Positions 45,229-54,688 of a DNA stretch of 64,000 nucleotides are shown here, piece by piece. A model generated the notes under the pieces. That model had not been told where the DNA came from. It saw only the letters and a list, made by a program, of their open reading frames with translations, and did no database searches. Each line of letters starts with the position of its first letter. Within the stretch, counting starts at the first letter, position 1. A program made the position numbers and the translations under genes. This DNA comes from an uncultured Clostridia bacterium (GTDB lineage: Bacteria > Bacillota > Clostridia > TANB77 > CAG-508): the NCBI GenBank assembly GCA_949388605.1, contig CASKJV010000005.1, positions 56,781 through 120,780 on the forward strand. The letters are read 5' to 3'.

Positions 45229-46053
45229 ATGTTTAAAATTACTATTTCTAAAGGAAGATCCGAGGTAGATCGGATAATGTTTGCTGATTCTAGTAATAAT
45301 ACTGGAACTGCCATTCGTAAAGCAAATGGTGAAATTGAAACAGAATACAAAAGTGCTGAACAGATTAGAAAGGAATTGAAAAAAGAACTAATAACTAGCA
45401 AAATGATATTAGCTACCATATTTAATATTTTTTGGTTATTTGGATTACCTATAATAAAAGGATATTTTATAAATCCTATGATAAAAAATAATTCAATTAA
45501 TATTGCATTTTATCTTATTTCAACCGTATTTTTAATTACTTTAACATTCATAGGCGTTATAAGTTTATATAAACAAGGAAGTGAGATAAGAAAAAATCAT
45601 GGAGCAGAGCATAAAGTTTATGCTGCTTATAAAAAGTTAGGCTACATTCCTACTGTTCAAAAAGCACAATGTTTTTCTCGCATATGTAATGTTTGCGGAG
45701 CTACAATATATTCTGCACTTATTACAGGACAATTAATTGGATTTATTGTGTATATTTGCACTGGATTTATGATTCCAGAAAAATTATTGTTCTTAGTTCC
45801 ATTTTTATTACATTCTATTTTTCCTTTTAACTTTTTAGGAAAATTAGTTCAATTTATCACAACAAAAGAACCTGATGATAGTAATATTGAATTAGCAATA
45901 TCAGCAATTCGGACATTACAATACAAAGGTAATGAAACTTGCAATTATGGAGAAACTGATATTCAATCAGATATAACAAAGTTTAATCCATTAGCGTATA
46001 CAATTCATAATTCTAATTTATATAAGGATCATGATGTACATACGCATTATTAA
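45229..46053 (+). CDS. Divergent DUF1385 family membrane protein
   Basis: A 274-residue protein. The family signature is RKNHGAEHKVYAAYKKLGYI (HGAEHK), with CFSRICNVCGATIYS after it where family members have FSRxHPRCGT. Four or so membrane helices lie in residues ~60-200. The start GRSEVDRIMFADSSNNTGTA aligns loosely with GGQAVIEGVMM of the family, but is divergent. The last ~60 residues (after AISAIRTLQYKGNE) do not match. It has two in-frame CGG codons, at 45271-45273 and 45912-45914, both in the T-CGG-A context seen at the three frameshifts elsewhere; here the zero frame stays open. AGGAGG ribosome site. DUF1385 function is unknown. Confidence 0.78.
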   Translation: MFKITISKGRSEVDRIMFADSSNNTGTAIRKANGEIETEYKSAEQIRKELKKELITSKMILATIFNIFWLFGLPIIKGYFINPMIKNNSINIAFYLISTVFLITLTFIGVISLYKQGSEIRKNHGAEHKVYAAYKKLGYIPTVQKAQCFSRICNVCGATIYSALITGQLIGFIVYICTGFMIPEKLLFLVPFLLHSIFPFNFLGKLVQFITTKEPDDSNIELAISAIRTLQYKGNETCNYGETDIQSDITKFNPLAYTIHNSNLYKDHDVHTHY

Positions 46054-46059
46054 ACCTCA

Positions 46060-46084
46060 AGCCTTGCTAGTGCAAGGCTTTTTA
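46060..46084 (+). terminator. Terminator of the DUF1385-like gene
   Basis: AGCCTTGC, the loop TAGT and GCAAGGCT, followed by TTTTT. Confidence 0.88.
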
Positions 46085-46124
46085 CTTTTTGTTTATAAAA
46101 TTTTAATTTTTTTATAAAATTATC

Positions 46125-46153
46125 TTGACATATTATTATAGTTCGTTTATAAT
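46125..46153 (+). promoter_or_regulatory. Promoter of tRNA-Met
   Basis: TTGACA (46125-46130), a 17-base spacer and TATAAT (46148-46153), a consensus stable-RNA promoter 28 bases before the tRNA. Confidence 0.9.
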
Positions 46154-46181
46154 TAATCTTGCGTTAAGCAAAAAAGCATAT

Positions 46182-46258
46182 GCGCCCTTAGCTCAGTTGG
46201 TCAGAGCAACCGGCTCATAACCGGTGGGTCCAAGGTTCGAATCCTTGAGGGCGCACCA
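46182..46258 (+). tRNA. tRNA-Met(CAT), elongator or Ile2
   Basis: GCGCCCTTAGCTCAG at the 5' end, anticodon loop CTCATAA (46215-46221), T-loop GGTTCGAATCC, and encoded A-CCA. The first base pairs (G1-C72), so it is not the initiator. CAT could be Met elongator or lysidine-modified Ile2; the sequence does not decide. Confidence 0.92.
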
Positions 46259-46260
46259 AA

Positions 46261-46289
46261 AGAAGTAGTATTCATACTACTTCTTTTTT
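46261..46289 (+). terminator. Terminator of tRNA-Met
   Basis: AGAAGTAGTA, loop TTCA-like, TACTACTTCT and a T run. Confidence 0.88.
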
Positions 46290-46371
46290 ATTTAGTAGGA
46301 AGTGCAGAGCGTTTTCCTACTAAATAAAGGCTTCGCTAATTTTTGCACACGATTTTATACAACAAAATCGG
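46290..46371 (+). repeat. Dispersed stem-loop repeat, copy 2
   Basis: A palindrome ATTTAGTAGGAA/TTCCTACTAAAT (46290-46325), then GGCTTCGCTAATTTTTGCAC and CGATTTTATACAACAAAATC. The second stem is CGATTTT/AAAATCG where the 52-kb copy has CAATTTT/AAAATTG: the pair changed on both sides. A further shared block lies at 46405-46443 (TTTTTGTATTTTGTAATTAT and on), followed by AT-rich bases with no gene up to mutS2. Confidence 0.8.
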
Positions 46372-46639
46372 CTCTTCGAACAAATACGTGGATGATTTAG
46401 TAAATTTTTGTATTTTGTAATTATCATATCGTCTACTTTTGTTCTATAATAAATTATGCACAATAAAGCTTACCACCTTAAATATTTCAAATATTTGAAA
46501 ATATTAAAAGTCCTTCGTTTTTTCTTACTACTTTATTTTTATTCATATTTATGATATTATATTATTTGATTTTATTATCATATATTTTCTCTAATTTAGA
46601 CAAAATATATAATAAGTTATTTAAAAAAAGGATTGAAAT

Positions 46640-48982
46640 ATGGATTTAAAAAGTTTAGAAAAATTGGAATTTAATAAAATATGTGAAATATTACAAGGAT
46701 TTTGCATAACTTATTTAGGAAAAAAATATGCAAAAGAATTGAAACCATTTTCTTTAAAGCAAGAAGTAATAAAGGCACAAAAGCAAACATCTGAAGCATC
46801 AACTCTTCTTTATAGAAAAGGTAATATACCTATTTCAGAAATTGAAAATATTACTACTCATATAAAGAAAATAGAAAGCAACTTATTTTTATCTCCAAAA
46901 CAATTATTAGATTTAGCATCAATTTTAAAAATGTCCAACAATCTAAAAGATTACTTTTTTAGTACTGAAATAGATATGACAGAATTCGAAAATTTAACAG
47001 GATTATTCAATAATCTATATATAAACCCTTCTATAGAAAAAGCAATTTTTACTGCTATTATAGATGAAACTACAATTTCTGATGATGCTTCTAACAATTT
47101 GAAAATTATTAGAAAGAATATTAGAAATAAAGAACAGGAAATTAGAAATAAATTAAATTCGCTTATTCGTTCGAAATATGTACAAGAATCAGTTATTACA
47201 ATGCGTTCAGGACGTTTTGTTATTCCTGTTAAAAATGAATATAGACAAGAAATAAAAGGATTTGTTCATGATATTTCTTCTAGTGGATCTACTATATTTA
47301 TCGAACCAATTGTAATTTTTGATTTAAATAATGATTTAAATAATTTAAAAAATGAGGAAAATCTAGAAATAGAAAAAGTTCTTCAAAAACTTTCATCCCT
47401 ATTTTTTTCAATCATTGATAATATTAAAAATGATATTAATTTAATTGGTTTAATAGATTTTATTTTTGCTAAAGCAAAATATTCTAATTTATTAGATGCT
47501 ACTGAACCTATAATAAATGATGAAAAAATTATAGATTTGAAACAAGCTTGGCATCCATTACTAAACAAAAATCAAGCAGTAAAAAATGATATTCCACTTG
47601 GAATAGATTATAATAGTTTAATAATAACTGGTCCAAATACTGGTGGTAAAACTGTAACTTTAAAAACAGCTGGACTTTTAGTTATTATGGCAATGAGTGG
47701 GCTTCATATTACTGCAAAAGAAAATAGTAGTGTTTTTATGGCAGATAACGTTTTTGCTGATATTGGCGATGAGCAAAGTATTAGTGATTCTTTAAGTACT
47801 TTTTCATCTCATATTACAAAAATTGCTCAAATTTTAAATATAGCAACTAAAAATAGTTTTATTTTATTGGATGAGCTTGGTTCTGGTACAGATCCTATTG
47901 AAGGCTCTAGTTTAGCTATAAGTATTTTAGAAAAGTTGCATTCTTTAAATGCTATCACTCTTTCTACTACTCATTATCCTGAATTAAAGCACTTTGCTCT
48001 AGTTACTGATGGATTTGAAAATGCGAGTGTTGAATTTAATTTAGAGACACTATCTCCTACTTATAAATTATTACTAGGTGTTCCTGGTACAAGTAATGCT
48101 TTTTCAATTAGTAGAAAATTAGGTATTTCCGAAGATATTATAAACAGAGCAAAAGAATTTATAGATCAAGAAAACATAAATATTGAAGAACTTCTTACAA
48201 ATATTTATGAAGATAAACGTATTATAGAATATGAAAAACAAAAAACTTTAGAAAGTTCAAAAAAAGTTGAAGAATTAAAAAAATCTCTAGAATTTGATTT
48301 TTCAAAATTACAAAATGAACAAAAAGATATTATAAATAAAGCAAAATTTGAAGCTAGAGAAATTTTACTTTCTGCAAAAGATGATGCAAATAAAATTATT
48401 AAAGAACTTGAGCATTCATCAAATACTAAAGATTCTAATAAATTAAGAAATAAATTAAATGAAAAAATTGACAATTTAAATATTGTCAATTCAAAAAATA
48501 TCACATCAAAAAATAATATTAAATTTGAAGATTTACAAGTTGGAATTAAGGTTTTTGTTAGTAAAATAAATCAAGAAGGAACAATATTATCTATTTCAAA
48601 AGATAAAAAAGTACAAGTTGCACTTTCTTTTGGAAAAATGTTTTTTGAATTTGAAGATTTACAAATTTTAAATTCTCCCCATAAAGAATCTAATCCAAAA
48701 AAAGATTATTCATCAAGAAAAGAATTTAAAGTAAAATCAATTTCTTCTGAAATCAATGTAATTGGGCAAAATGTTGATGAGGCATGTTTTTCTATTGATA
48801 AATATTTGGATAATTGTATTTTGAGTGGTCTTCCATCAATTAGAATTGTCCATGGTAAAGGAACTGGAGCATTACGTACTGGAATTCATAAATTTTTAAA
48901 ATCACATCCACATGTAAAATCATTTAGAATTGGTACTTTTGGTGAAGGTGAAATGGGAGTTACAATAGTAGAATTAAAATAG
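46640..48982 (+). CDS. mutS2: MutS2 endonuclease/ATPase (ribosome rescue or recombination suppression)
   Basis: A 780-residue MutS2. The order is a core clamp region, an ABC ATPase with Walker A TGPNTGGKTVTLKT (near residue 333) and DELGSGTDPIEG, a long coiled coil (about 510-620) and the C-terminal Smr nuclease domain with VHGKGTGALRTGI. There is no mismatch-binding MutS domain I. It acts on branched DNA or collided ribosomes, depending on species. Ribosome site AAAGGAT. It stands on the plus strand alone. Confidence 0.95.
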   Translation: MDLKSLEKLEFNKICEILQGFCITYLGKKYAKELKPFSLKQEVIKAQKQTSEASTLLYRKGNIPISEIENITTHIKKIESNLFLSPKQLLDLASILKMSNNLKDYFFSTEIDMTEFENLTGLFNNLYINPSIEKAIFTAIIDETTISDDASNNLKIIRKNIRNKEQEIRNKLNSLIRSKYVQESVITMRSGRFVIPVKNEYRQEIKGFVHDISSSGSTIFIEPIVIFDLNNDLNNLKNEENLEIEKVLQKLSSLFFSIIDNIKNDINLIGLIDFIFAKAKYSNLLDATEPIINDEKIIDLKQAWHPLLNKNQAVKNDIPLGIDYNSLIITGPNTGGKTVTLKTAGLLVIMAMSGLHITAKENSSVFMADNVFADIGDEQSISDSLSTFSSHITKIAQILNIATKNSFILLDELGSGTDPIEGSSLAISILEKLHSLNAITLSTTHYPELKHFALVTDGFENASVEFNLETLSPTYKLLLGVPGTSNAFSISRKLGISEDIINRAKEFIDQENINIEELLTNIYEDKRIIEYEKQKTLESSKKVEELKKSLEFDFSKLQNEQKDIINKAKFEAREILLSAKDDANKIIKELEHSSNTKDSNKLRNKLNEKIDNLNIVNSKNITSKNNIKFEDLQVGIKVFVSKINQEGTILSISKDKKVQVALSFGKMFFEFEDLQILNSPHKESNPKKDYSSRKEFKVKSISSEINVIGQNVDEACFSIDKYLDNCILSGLPSIRIVHGKGTGALRTGIHKFLKSHPHVKSFRIGTFGEGEMGVTIVELK

Positions 48983-49048
48983 TAAAAAATTACTACTATT
49001 TTAATATATTTAAGTGGCTAATTTTTAATCTGTATATCATATTATAAA

Positions 49049-49088
49049 AAAAGAATCCAAATTTTCATTTGAAAATCTGGATTCTTTT
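49049..49088. terminator. Bidirectional terminator between mutS2 and the thioesterase gene
   Basis: AAAAGAATCCAAATTTTC and GAAAATCTGGATTCTTTT pair with one mismatch. A and T runs lie on both sides. Confidence 0.8.
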
Positions 49089-49103
49089 AACTTTATTCAC
49101 ATT

Positions 49104-49523
49104 TTATACACTTTTTTTCGCTAATTCCTTTAATTTACTATTAAATTGCGGAAATTGTTTGTTTAATCTTATTGGTTTTCCATCTTTATCTAAAAAACAA
49201 TGTTCTGATGTACCTATTAATACTAAATTTCCAGTTTTATTGTTTTTCATTTCATATTGTATAACCAATCTTACTCCTTTAAATTCTTTTACACTTACTT
49301 CTATTGAAATTTCATCATAAAAAGTTGTACTTTCTTTATATTCACAATTTATTCCAATAACTGGGGAAATAATTCCATCTTCTTCCAATTTATCATATCC
49401 AAAACCTATGTTTTCCAAAAAGTATACTCTTGCCTCTTCCATCCATCTTATATAATTAGAATGATGTGTTATTCCCATTTTATCTGTTTCGTAATAATTT
49501 ACTTTATGTATATATTTTTCCAT
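49104..49523 (-). CDS. Acyl-CoA thioesterase, 4HBT hotdog (YbgC/FadM-like)
   Basis: A 139-residue single hotdog protein. The helix start YETDKMGITHHSNYIRWMEE has the conserved Asp and His of the YbgC/FadM group. ISIEVSVKEFKGVRLVIQYE is the strand region. It hydrolyses acyl-CoA or acyl-ACP thioesters in the cytosol; chain length is not visible. It lies downstream of the acyl ligase and the papain-like gene, and may form a fatty-acid recycling unit with them. Confidence 0.9.
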   Translation of the reverse strand: MEKYIHKVNYYETDKMGITHHSNYIRWMEEARVYFLENIGFGYDKLEEDGIISPVIGINCEYKESTTFYDEISIEVSVKEFKGVRLVIQYEMKNNKTGNLVLIGTSEHCFLDKDGKPIRLNKQFPQFNSKLKELAKKSV

Positions 49524-49542
49524 TCAACTTTTCCTTTTTATA

Positions 49543-50136
49543 TTAAACTACACTTAATTTTTTTGAGTTTTTACTAATCACTTTATAATTTTCAATATTT
49601 ATAATATTTTTTTCAGGAACAATATAATTTCTAAGAAGCCCCTCATAAATCACTTTTGCACATTCTAGACCTTTAAAATCTTCTGGTTTTATTGGTTCTG
49701 GCAAATTATTTCTCACCTTAGATTTATCTAAAACATATTTAACAAATTCTGCACAATAAAAGGATTTATTATATTTTAATCTAATATGTATACCAGCTGC
49801 AAAAAGTCCTAAAATGTTAAATGTATAGTCCTTTCTATTATCTTGTATATTTGATATTATCTTTTTTAATTTCTCATATTTCTCATCTTCTACTGGTAAA
49901 GCATATACTTTACTTACTGTATTTTTAAATCTTTTAAAAGTACCATCATCAATATATTCATGAACAAATCCACCAATAAATGGATTATATGGATTTAATC
50001 TTCCAAAACTATACATATTCTTTAATTCTACATCTAAAGCAATAGATACATGTGCAAATTCATTTCCTGTAAATACTTTTATTATTCTAGACAAAAAAGT
50101 TCCTGTATACGTTAAAACTATATATATTTCTTTCAT
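49543..50136 (-). CDS. Permuted papain-like (YiiX/YebB type) cysteine peptidase or amidase
   Basis: A 197-residue protein of the circularly permuted NlpC/P60 (YiiX/YebB) group. The conserved His lies in EFAHVSIALD near residue 27 and the Cys in SFYCAEFVKYVL near 131; this order is the permuted one. No signal peptide is clear, but the start is hydrophobic. It may act on fatty-acylated or peptidoglycan-related amide bonds, as proposed for relatives. It lies 20 bases upstream of the thioesterase gene. Confidence 0.82.
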   Translation of the reverse strand: MKEIYIVLTYTGTFLSRIIKVFTGNEFAHVSIALDVELKNMYSFGRLNPYNPFIGGFVHEYIDDGTFKRFKNTVSKVYALPVEDEKYEKLKKIISNIQDNRKDYTFNILGLFAAGIHIRLKYNKSFYCAEFVKYVLDKSKVRNNLPEPIKPEDFKGLECAKVIYEGLLRNYIVPEKNIINIENYKVISKNSKKLSVV

Positions 50137-50434
50137 TTTTATCTACCTTCTTCAGTAATTAATTTTCTTATAAACATTATAACATAGTATATGAAGAAAA
50201 TAAATTAAATATTTATTAATTTTTCAAAGGTAATATTTCTGAAAGACTTTTCTATAGAATTTCCTATTATAGAATAAAACATTTTTATTAATTACATTAA
50301 TTGTATATATTTTTTACATGAGTAATTATACTATATGTTATCACAAAACAAAATTACTCAATAAAATCAGTTTAAATCTTATAAATCCACTATAAAATTC
50401 GCATTATATTTCTAAATTATGAATAATTCCTATT
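50137..50434. other. 298-bp gap, nothing clear
   Basis: AT-rich with no open frame. A TCTATAGAATTTCCTATTAT stretch near 50252 recalls the ATTATAGGAA palindrome family in degraded form. Confidence 0.4.
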
Positions 50435-52156
50435 TTATTGTCCTAATATTTTTTTCATTTCCTCTTGTCTTTTAACTTTTTTGGTAGTTGTTTTTATAAG
50501 TTCTTCACTACTTAAAATAAAGTTTTGTATATGTTTATATCTAGGAAATGTTTTATTTAATTCTTTTATTTGTTCCCAAATAATTTTATATAATTCGTCT
50601 TCACTTTTATCATTATATTTTTCTTTGGCAACTTCCTTATTATATACTACTTTTACAGATAATTTCACATCTATTTTATCTTTTTCATCTGGCATTCCAA
50701 AAACCATAGATTCTTCAACTAATTCTAATCTATTTACTAACATTTCTAATTCTTCTGGAAATACTTTTTTACCATTTTTTAAAACTATTAAATTTTTATT
50801 TCTTCCAGTTATAAATAAACTTCCAGATTTGTCAAAATATCCTAAATCTCCTGTATAAAACCATCCATCTTTTAAAACTTCATTTGTTACTTCTGGCATT
50901 TCATAATAACCAAGCATAACATTAGGACCTTTTACACGTATTTCTCCAATTCCATTGTCATCTTTATTTACTATTTCAATTGTATCATTAATCATTGGAA
51001 CACCAACAGATCCATTTTTTAATATTTTATAATTTTCAGCACAAATTACAGGTGATGTTTCACTAAGTCCATATCCCTGTAATGTTGTAACACCTAAATT
51101 ATTAAATCCTTTTGAGATTTCTGGATCTGCAGGAGCTCCACCTGAAATTACTAGTCTTAATTCTCCACCTAAAGCATCTAATACTTGTTTAAATAATTTT
51201 CTTCTTATATCAATATGAATCTTTAATAACGCATTGCTAATTTTCATTGCTGTTTTTATTAATTTTGTTTTTCCTTGTTTTTCAATTTCTTTCATTATTG
51301 TCTTATAAATAGCTTCAACTAGCACAGGAACTCCAACAAATACTGATACTTTATATTCATTTAGATTTTGTTTTATATATCTTAATCCATCTGGGAAAGC
51401 TGTTTTCACACCACAAGCAAGCATCATAATTAAACATGTTGAACCAAAAATATGATGTAATGGTAAAAATGCTATATTAACATCTGTCTGTCTAATATCT
51501 TCTACTGATTGCAAAGCATATATATTTGATGCTATATTTTTCTGAGAAAGCATTACTGCTTTTGATTTAGAAGTTGTTCCAGAAGTAAATAATAATATAT
51601 TCATTACATTTTCATCAATTTTAGCATTAATAAAATCATTATTATTTTCTTCAATTAATTCTTCACCTTTTTTCATAAGTTCTTTAAATGATTTATACCC
51701 ACTTAATTCACTCATACAAATATATTCAGTTAAATTTGTTTTACCATTTTTCTTTATTTCTGATATTTCATCTTTTAATTTTTCATCAAAAATTATAGCA
51801 TCTACTTTACTTCTAATTAGAGAATTTTCTAATTCATCATATTGCAAATCCTTATCTAAAGGAACAGAAACAATTCCCCCAAGTAAATTAGACAAATGTG
51901 CAATTACCCATTCATATCTATTTCTTCCAATTATAGCAACTCTTTTATCTTTTAATTTCAAATCATATAGTGATGTACCAAATTTATTAATATCTTCAAG
52001 TAATCTTTTATAGGTTACATTTTCATATTCTACTTTCTTATTTTCTTTATGCTTTATAACAAAAGCAATATTATTACCATATTTTTCAACAGAATTATAA
52101 ATAATTTCTTTTAAATTATTAAATTCTTTTACATCAAAAATTTTTTCATTTTTCAT
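50435..52156 (-). CDS. AMP-binding long-chain fatty acid ligase (acyl-CoA/acyl-ACP synthetase), paralogue 1
   Basis: A 573-residue ANL-superfamily enzyme. The AMP-binding P-loop is LLFTSGTTSKSKAVMLSQKN; GYGLSETSPVI, YTGDLGYFDKSGSLFITGRNKNL and a C-terminal KRQEEMKK complete the set. It activates a fatty acid with ATP and passes it to CoA or ACP; the partner cannot be seen. The second ligase at the other end of the locus is a close paralogue. A TGGTCA-bearing operator lies ~90 bases upstream, the same as in front of the paralogue. Confidence 0.9.
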   Translation of the reverse strand: MKNEKIFDVKEFNNLKEIIYNSVEKYGNNIAFVIKHKENKKVEYENVTYKRLLEDINKFGTSLYDLKLKDKRVAIIGRNRYEWVIAHLSNLLGGIVSVPLDKDLQYDELENSLIRSKVDAIIFDEKLKDEISEIKKNGKTNLTEYICMSELSGYKSFKELMKKGEELIEENNNDFINAKIDENVMNILLFTSGTTSKSKAVMLSQKNIASNIYALQSVEDIRQTDVNIAFLPLHHIFGSTCLIMMLACGVKTAFPDGLRYIKQNLNEYKVSVFVGVPVLVEAIYKTIMKEIEKQGKTKLIKTAMKISNALLKIHIDIRRKLFKQVLDALGGELRLVISGGAPADPEISKGFNNLGVTTLQGYGLSETSPVICAENYKILKNGSVGVPMINDTIEIVNKDDNGIGEIRVKGPNVMLGYYEMPEVTNEVLKDGWFYTGDLGYFDKSGSLFITGRNKNLIVLKNGKKVFPEELEMLVNRLELVEESMVFGMPDEKDKIDVKLSVKVVYNKEVAKEKYNDKSEDELYKIIWEQIKELNKTFPRYKHIQNFILSSEELIKTTTKKVKRQEEMKKILGQ

Positions 52157-52244
52157 AATCTTCTCCTCATATAATATAAAAATAACATTCCCAATTGAAT
52201 AAAATTTATTAATATTAATATATCATAAGTTATATAAAAAAACA

Positions 52245-52260
52245 TTAGACTAGTTGGTCA
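52245..52260 (-). promoter_or_regulatory. Operator-like TGGTCA site upstream of ligase 1
   Basis: TTAGACTAGTTGGTCA. Sites of the same kind lie at 63883-63897 and 63903-63917 upstream of the second ligase. A promoter candidate on the minus strand (TTGTTT, 16 bases, TCTAAT) spans it, so a repressor bound there would block initiation. Confidence 0.55.
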
Positions 52261-52372
52261 GTACAAAACAATATGTTTTTATATTCTATTTAATCTAAAG
52301 TTTTAAACTAGATATAATTTTATATATAAAAATTAGCCAAATACTTGTTTAATAAGAGGTTGAAAACAATAT

Positions 52373-52457
52373 CCAATTTTGTTGTACAAAATTGTGTGCA
52401 AAAATTGGCGAAGCTGTTATTTAGTAAGAAGTGGAGAGTACTTTCCTACTAAATAAC
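52373..52457 (-). repeat. Dispersed stem-loop repeat, copy 3 (inverted)
   Basis: On the minus strand: palindrome GTTATTTAGTAGGAAAGTAC/.../TTCTTACTAAATAAC, then CAGCTTCGCCAATTTTTGCA and CACAATTTTGTACAACAAAA. The match to copy 2 is strong; stem 2 (CAATTTT/AAAATTG) covaries with it. The extra block shared with copy 2 (52455-52492) is here on the other side of the palindrome. Confidence 0.8.
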
Positions 52458-52487
52458 AAAAGTGGACAATATGATAATTATAAAATA

Positions 52488-52525
52488 CAAAAAGTGCTAA
52501 CAAATATTTATGATTTGTCAGCACT
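52488..52525 (-). terminator. Terminator of acpP
   Basis: AGTGCTAACAAAT and ATTTGTCAGCACT form a 13-bp stem with one mismatch, and T runs follow on the minus strand. It lies 33 bases after the acpP stop codon. Confidence 0.85.
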
Positions 52526-52557
52526 CTAAACCTATTATATAAATATAAAACTTTTTA

Positions 52558-52800
52558 TTATTCTTTATGAGATTTTATATATTCTACAACATCTGAAACT
52601 TTAACTATTTTTTCAGCTTCTTGATCTGGTATTTCCAAATCAAATTCTTCTTCAATACTCATAACTAATTCTACAATATCTAAAGAATCTGCTGATAAAT
52701 CATCCATAAATGTAGCATCTTCATTTACTACACTCTCTTCTACACCTAATTGTTCTACAATTATCCCTTTTAACTTTTCAAAAATTTCTTCTCTTAACAT
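52558..52800 (-). CDS. acpP: Acyl carrier protein
   Basis: An 80-residue acidic ACP. The phosphopantetheine serine is in [15 protein letters not shown], a classic DSLD motif. It carries growing acyl chains for the Fab enzymes. Ribosome site AGGAGG. It lies at the end of the locus after fabI. Confidence 0.96.
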   Translation of the reverse strand: MLREEIFEKLKGIIVEQLGVEESVVNEDATFMDDLSADSLDIVELVMSIEEEFDLEIPDQEAEKIVKVSDVVEYIKSHKE

Positions 52801-52942
52801 ACTTTTCCTCCTAATTTTATAATTTTATAATTTTATATATTTTCTTATGTAATATATTTTTAATTAGAACAAACGAGACGCATTTAAATATTTTATATTA
52901 TTTTAGTAAATTTATATACATCTCCTTTGTTCATGTACATAA

Positions 52943-53716
52943 TTAAATTCCCATTATATTATATCCACTATCTGCGTAAATTACTTGCCCAGTAATAGCT
53001 TCTGACATACCACTTAGTAAAAATGTTACAACATTTCCTACTTGAATAGTTGTTACATTTCTATGTAATGGTGCTTTCTCTTCAACTACAGTTAATATTG
53101 AAGAAAAATCCTTAATTCCTTTTGCTGATAATGTTTTAATTGGTCCAGCAGATACTGTATTTACTCTTATACCATCTTTTCCTAAATTTTCTGCTAAATA
53201 TCTAACACTTGATTCTAAAGCAGCTTTAGCAATTCCCATTACATTATAACCTTCTAAAACTTTTGTTGAACCATGATAAGTTAAAGTAACTAAACTAGCA
53301 TTTTCATTCAACATATCTAATTCTTTTGCCATTCTAGCTGCAAGAACAAATGAATATGCACTAACATCATTTGCATGACTAAATCCTTCTTTACTTGTAT
53401 AAATAAAATCATTATGTAGATCTTCTGTATTTGCATGTGCAATTGCATGTACTATTCCATCAACTTTTCCATTTTCCTCTTTTATTTTTGTAAAAGTTTC
53501 TTTTACTAGTTCATCCTCAGAAGCACCATCTAAAACATATGCTTTACTTCCTTTAAATTCACTTATTAGTTCTTCAATTTTTCCTTTATTTTCTTCTCCC
53601 ATATATGTAAATATCAATTTTGCCCCATTATCATATGCAGTTTTGGCAATACCAAATGCAATACTCCACTTATTTCTAATTCCCATTATTAATATTTTTT
53701 TATTTTTTAATAACAT
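52943..53716 (-). CDS. fabI: Enoyl-ACP reductase FabI (NADH-dependent)
   Basis: A 257-residue SDR-type enoyl reductase. The start ILIMGIRNKWSIAFGIAKTA has the FabI form (G-x5-SIxxGIA), and the catalytic pair is Tyr and Lys in GYNVMGIAKAALE (Y-x6-K). It reduces the enoyl-ACP double bond in the last step of each cycle. Many Clostridia have FabK or FabV instead, so the FabI identity is noteworthy. It lies 61 bases after accA, with AGGAGG upstream. Confidence 0.93.
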   Translation of the reverse strand: MLLKNKKILIMGIRNKWSIAFGIAKTAYDNGAKLIFTYMGEENKGKIEELISEFKGSKAYVLDGASEDELVKETFTKIKEENGKVDGIVHAIAHANTEDLHNDFIYTSKEGFSHANDVSAYSFVLAARMAKELDMLNENASLVTLTYHGSTKVLEGYNVMGIAKAALESSVRYLAENLGKDGIRVNTVSAGPIKTLSAKGIKDFSSILTVVEEKAPLHRNVTTIQVGNVVTFLLSGMSEAITGQVIYADSGYNIMGI

Positions 53717-53777
53717 TTTTTCCTCCTTTTATTATATATAAACATATTTTTTTCATAATTTTATAAAGACATAGAAA

Positions 53778-54587
53778 TTATATATCTTTTAGCTTTATAA
53801 ATTCACCCATTTTTCTAAATTTCTGATATCTTTCTTCAACAATTTCATCTTCTGTTTTACATTGTAATTCTGATACTGATTTTACAATTTCCTTTTTTAA
53901 ATTTTTACAGATTTTTTCAAATGCCTCATTATCATCAAAATTTTCTTTTACAATTTTATCAATCACTTTTAGATCATACAAATCTTTAGCTGTTAATTTC
54001 ATCTTTTCAGCAGCTTCTTTCACTCTTGAAGAGTCTTTCCACAAAATACTACTATAACCTTCTGGTGATAAAATAGAATATATTGCATTTTCTAACATAA
54101 ATATTCTATTTCCAATACTAATTGCTAAAGCACCACCACTAGAGCCTTCTCCAATTACTATTACTATAACTGGCACTTTCAATTTAGCCATTTCAAACAT
54201 AGATTTTGCAATTGCTTCACCTTGACCTCTTTCTTCAGCTCCAATACCTGGATATGCACCTTTAGTATCTACAAACGTAATTACTGGTCTTTTAAATTTT
54301 TCGGCTTGTTTCATAAATCTTATTGCTTTTCTATAGCTTTCAGGATTAGGCATACCAAAATTTCTTTCAATATTTTCTTTTGTATTTCTTCCCTTCTGCT
54401 GAGCTATAATTGTAAAATTCTGATTATCTATTTTAGCAAGACCACAAATAATAGACTTATCATCTTTAAAATTCCTATCACCATGAAGTTCAATAAACTC
54501 ATCAAAAATATTTTCAATATATTCAAGTGCAGTTTCCCTTTTAGGACTTCTGGCAATTTCAACTCTTTCCCACGCAGATAATTTCAT
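53778..54587 (-). CDS. accA: Acetyl-CoA carboxylase carboxyltransferase alpha subunit
   Basis: A 269-residue carboxyltransferase alpha subunit. The crotonase-fold core has IIAQQKGRNTKENIERNFGM, FVDTKGAYPGIGAEERGQGE and VIGEGSSGGALAI. It moves the carboxyl from biotin to acetyl-CoA with AccD. It is shorter at the N-terminus than the ~315-residue E. coli protein, as is usual in Clostridia. The normal accD-accA contact is broken: an oppositely oriented small gene lies between. Confidence 0.95.
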   Translation of the reverse strand: MKLSAWERVEIARSPKRETALEYIENIFDEFIELHGDRNFKDDKSIICGLAKIDNQNFTIIAQQKGRNTKENIERNFGMPNPESYRKAIRFMKQAEKFKRPVITFVDTKGAYPGIGAEERGQGEAIAKSMFEMAKLKVPVIVIVIGEGSSGGALAISIGNRIFMLENAIYSILSPEGYSSILWKDSSRVKEAAEKMKLTAKDLYDLKVIDKIVKENFDDNEAFEKICKNLKKEIVKSVSELQCKTEDEIVEERYQKFRKMGEFIKLKDI

Positions 54588-54629
54588 TTTTTCTCACCTC
54601 TTCTCTTTTGACCAATTAATTTCTGCTCA

Positions 54630-54658
54630 TTTACTTTATTAGATTTTTATGATATAAT
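54630..54658 (+). promoter_or_regulatory. Promoter of the small gene inside the acc cluster
   Basis: TTTACT (54630-54635), a 17-base spacer, TGA and TATAAT (54653-54658) on the plus strand. Confidence 0.65.
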
Positions 54659-54688
54659 ACTTTAAATTTAATTTAGGAGGGATACCAT

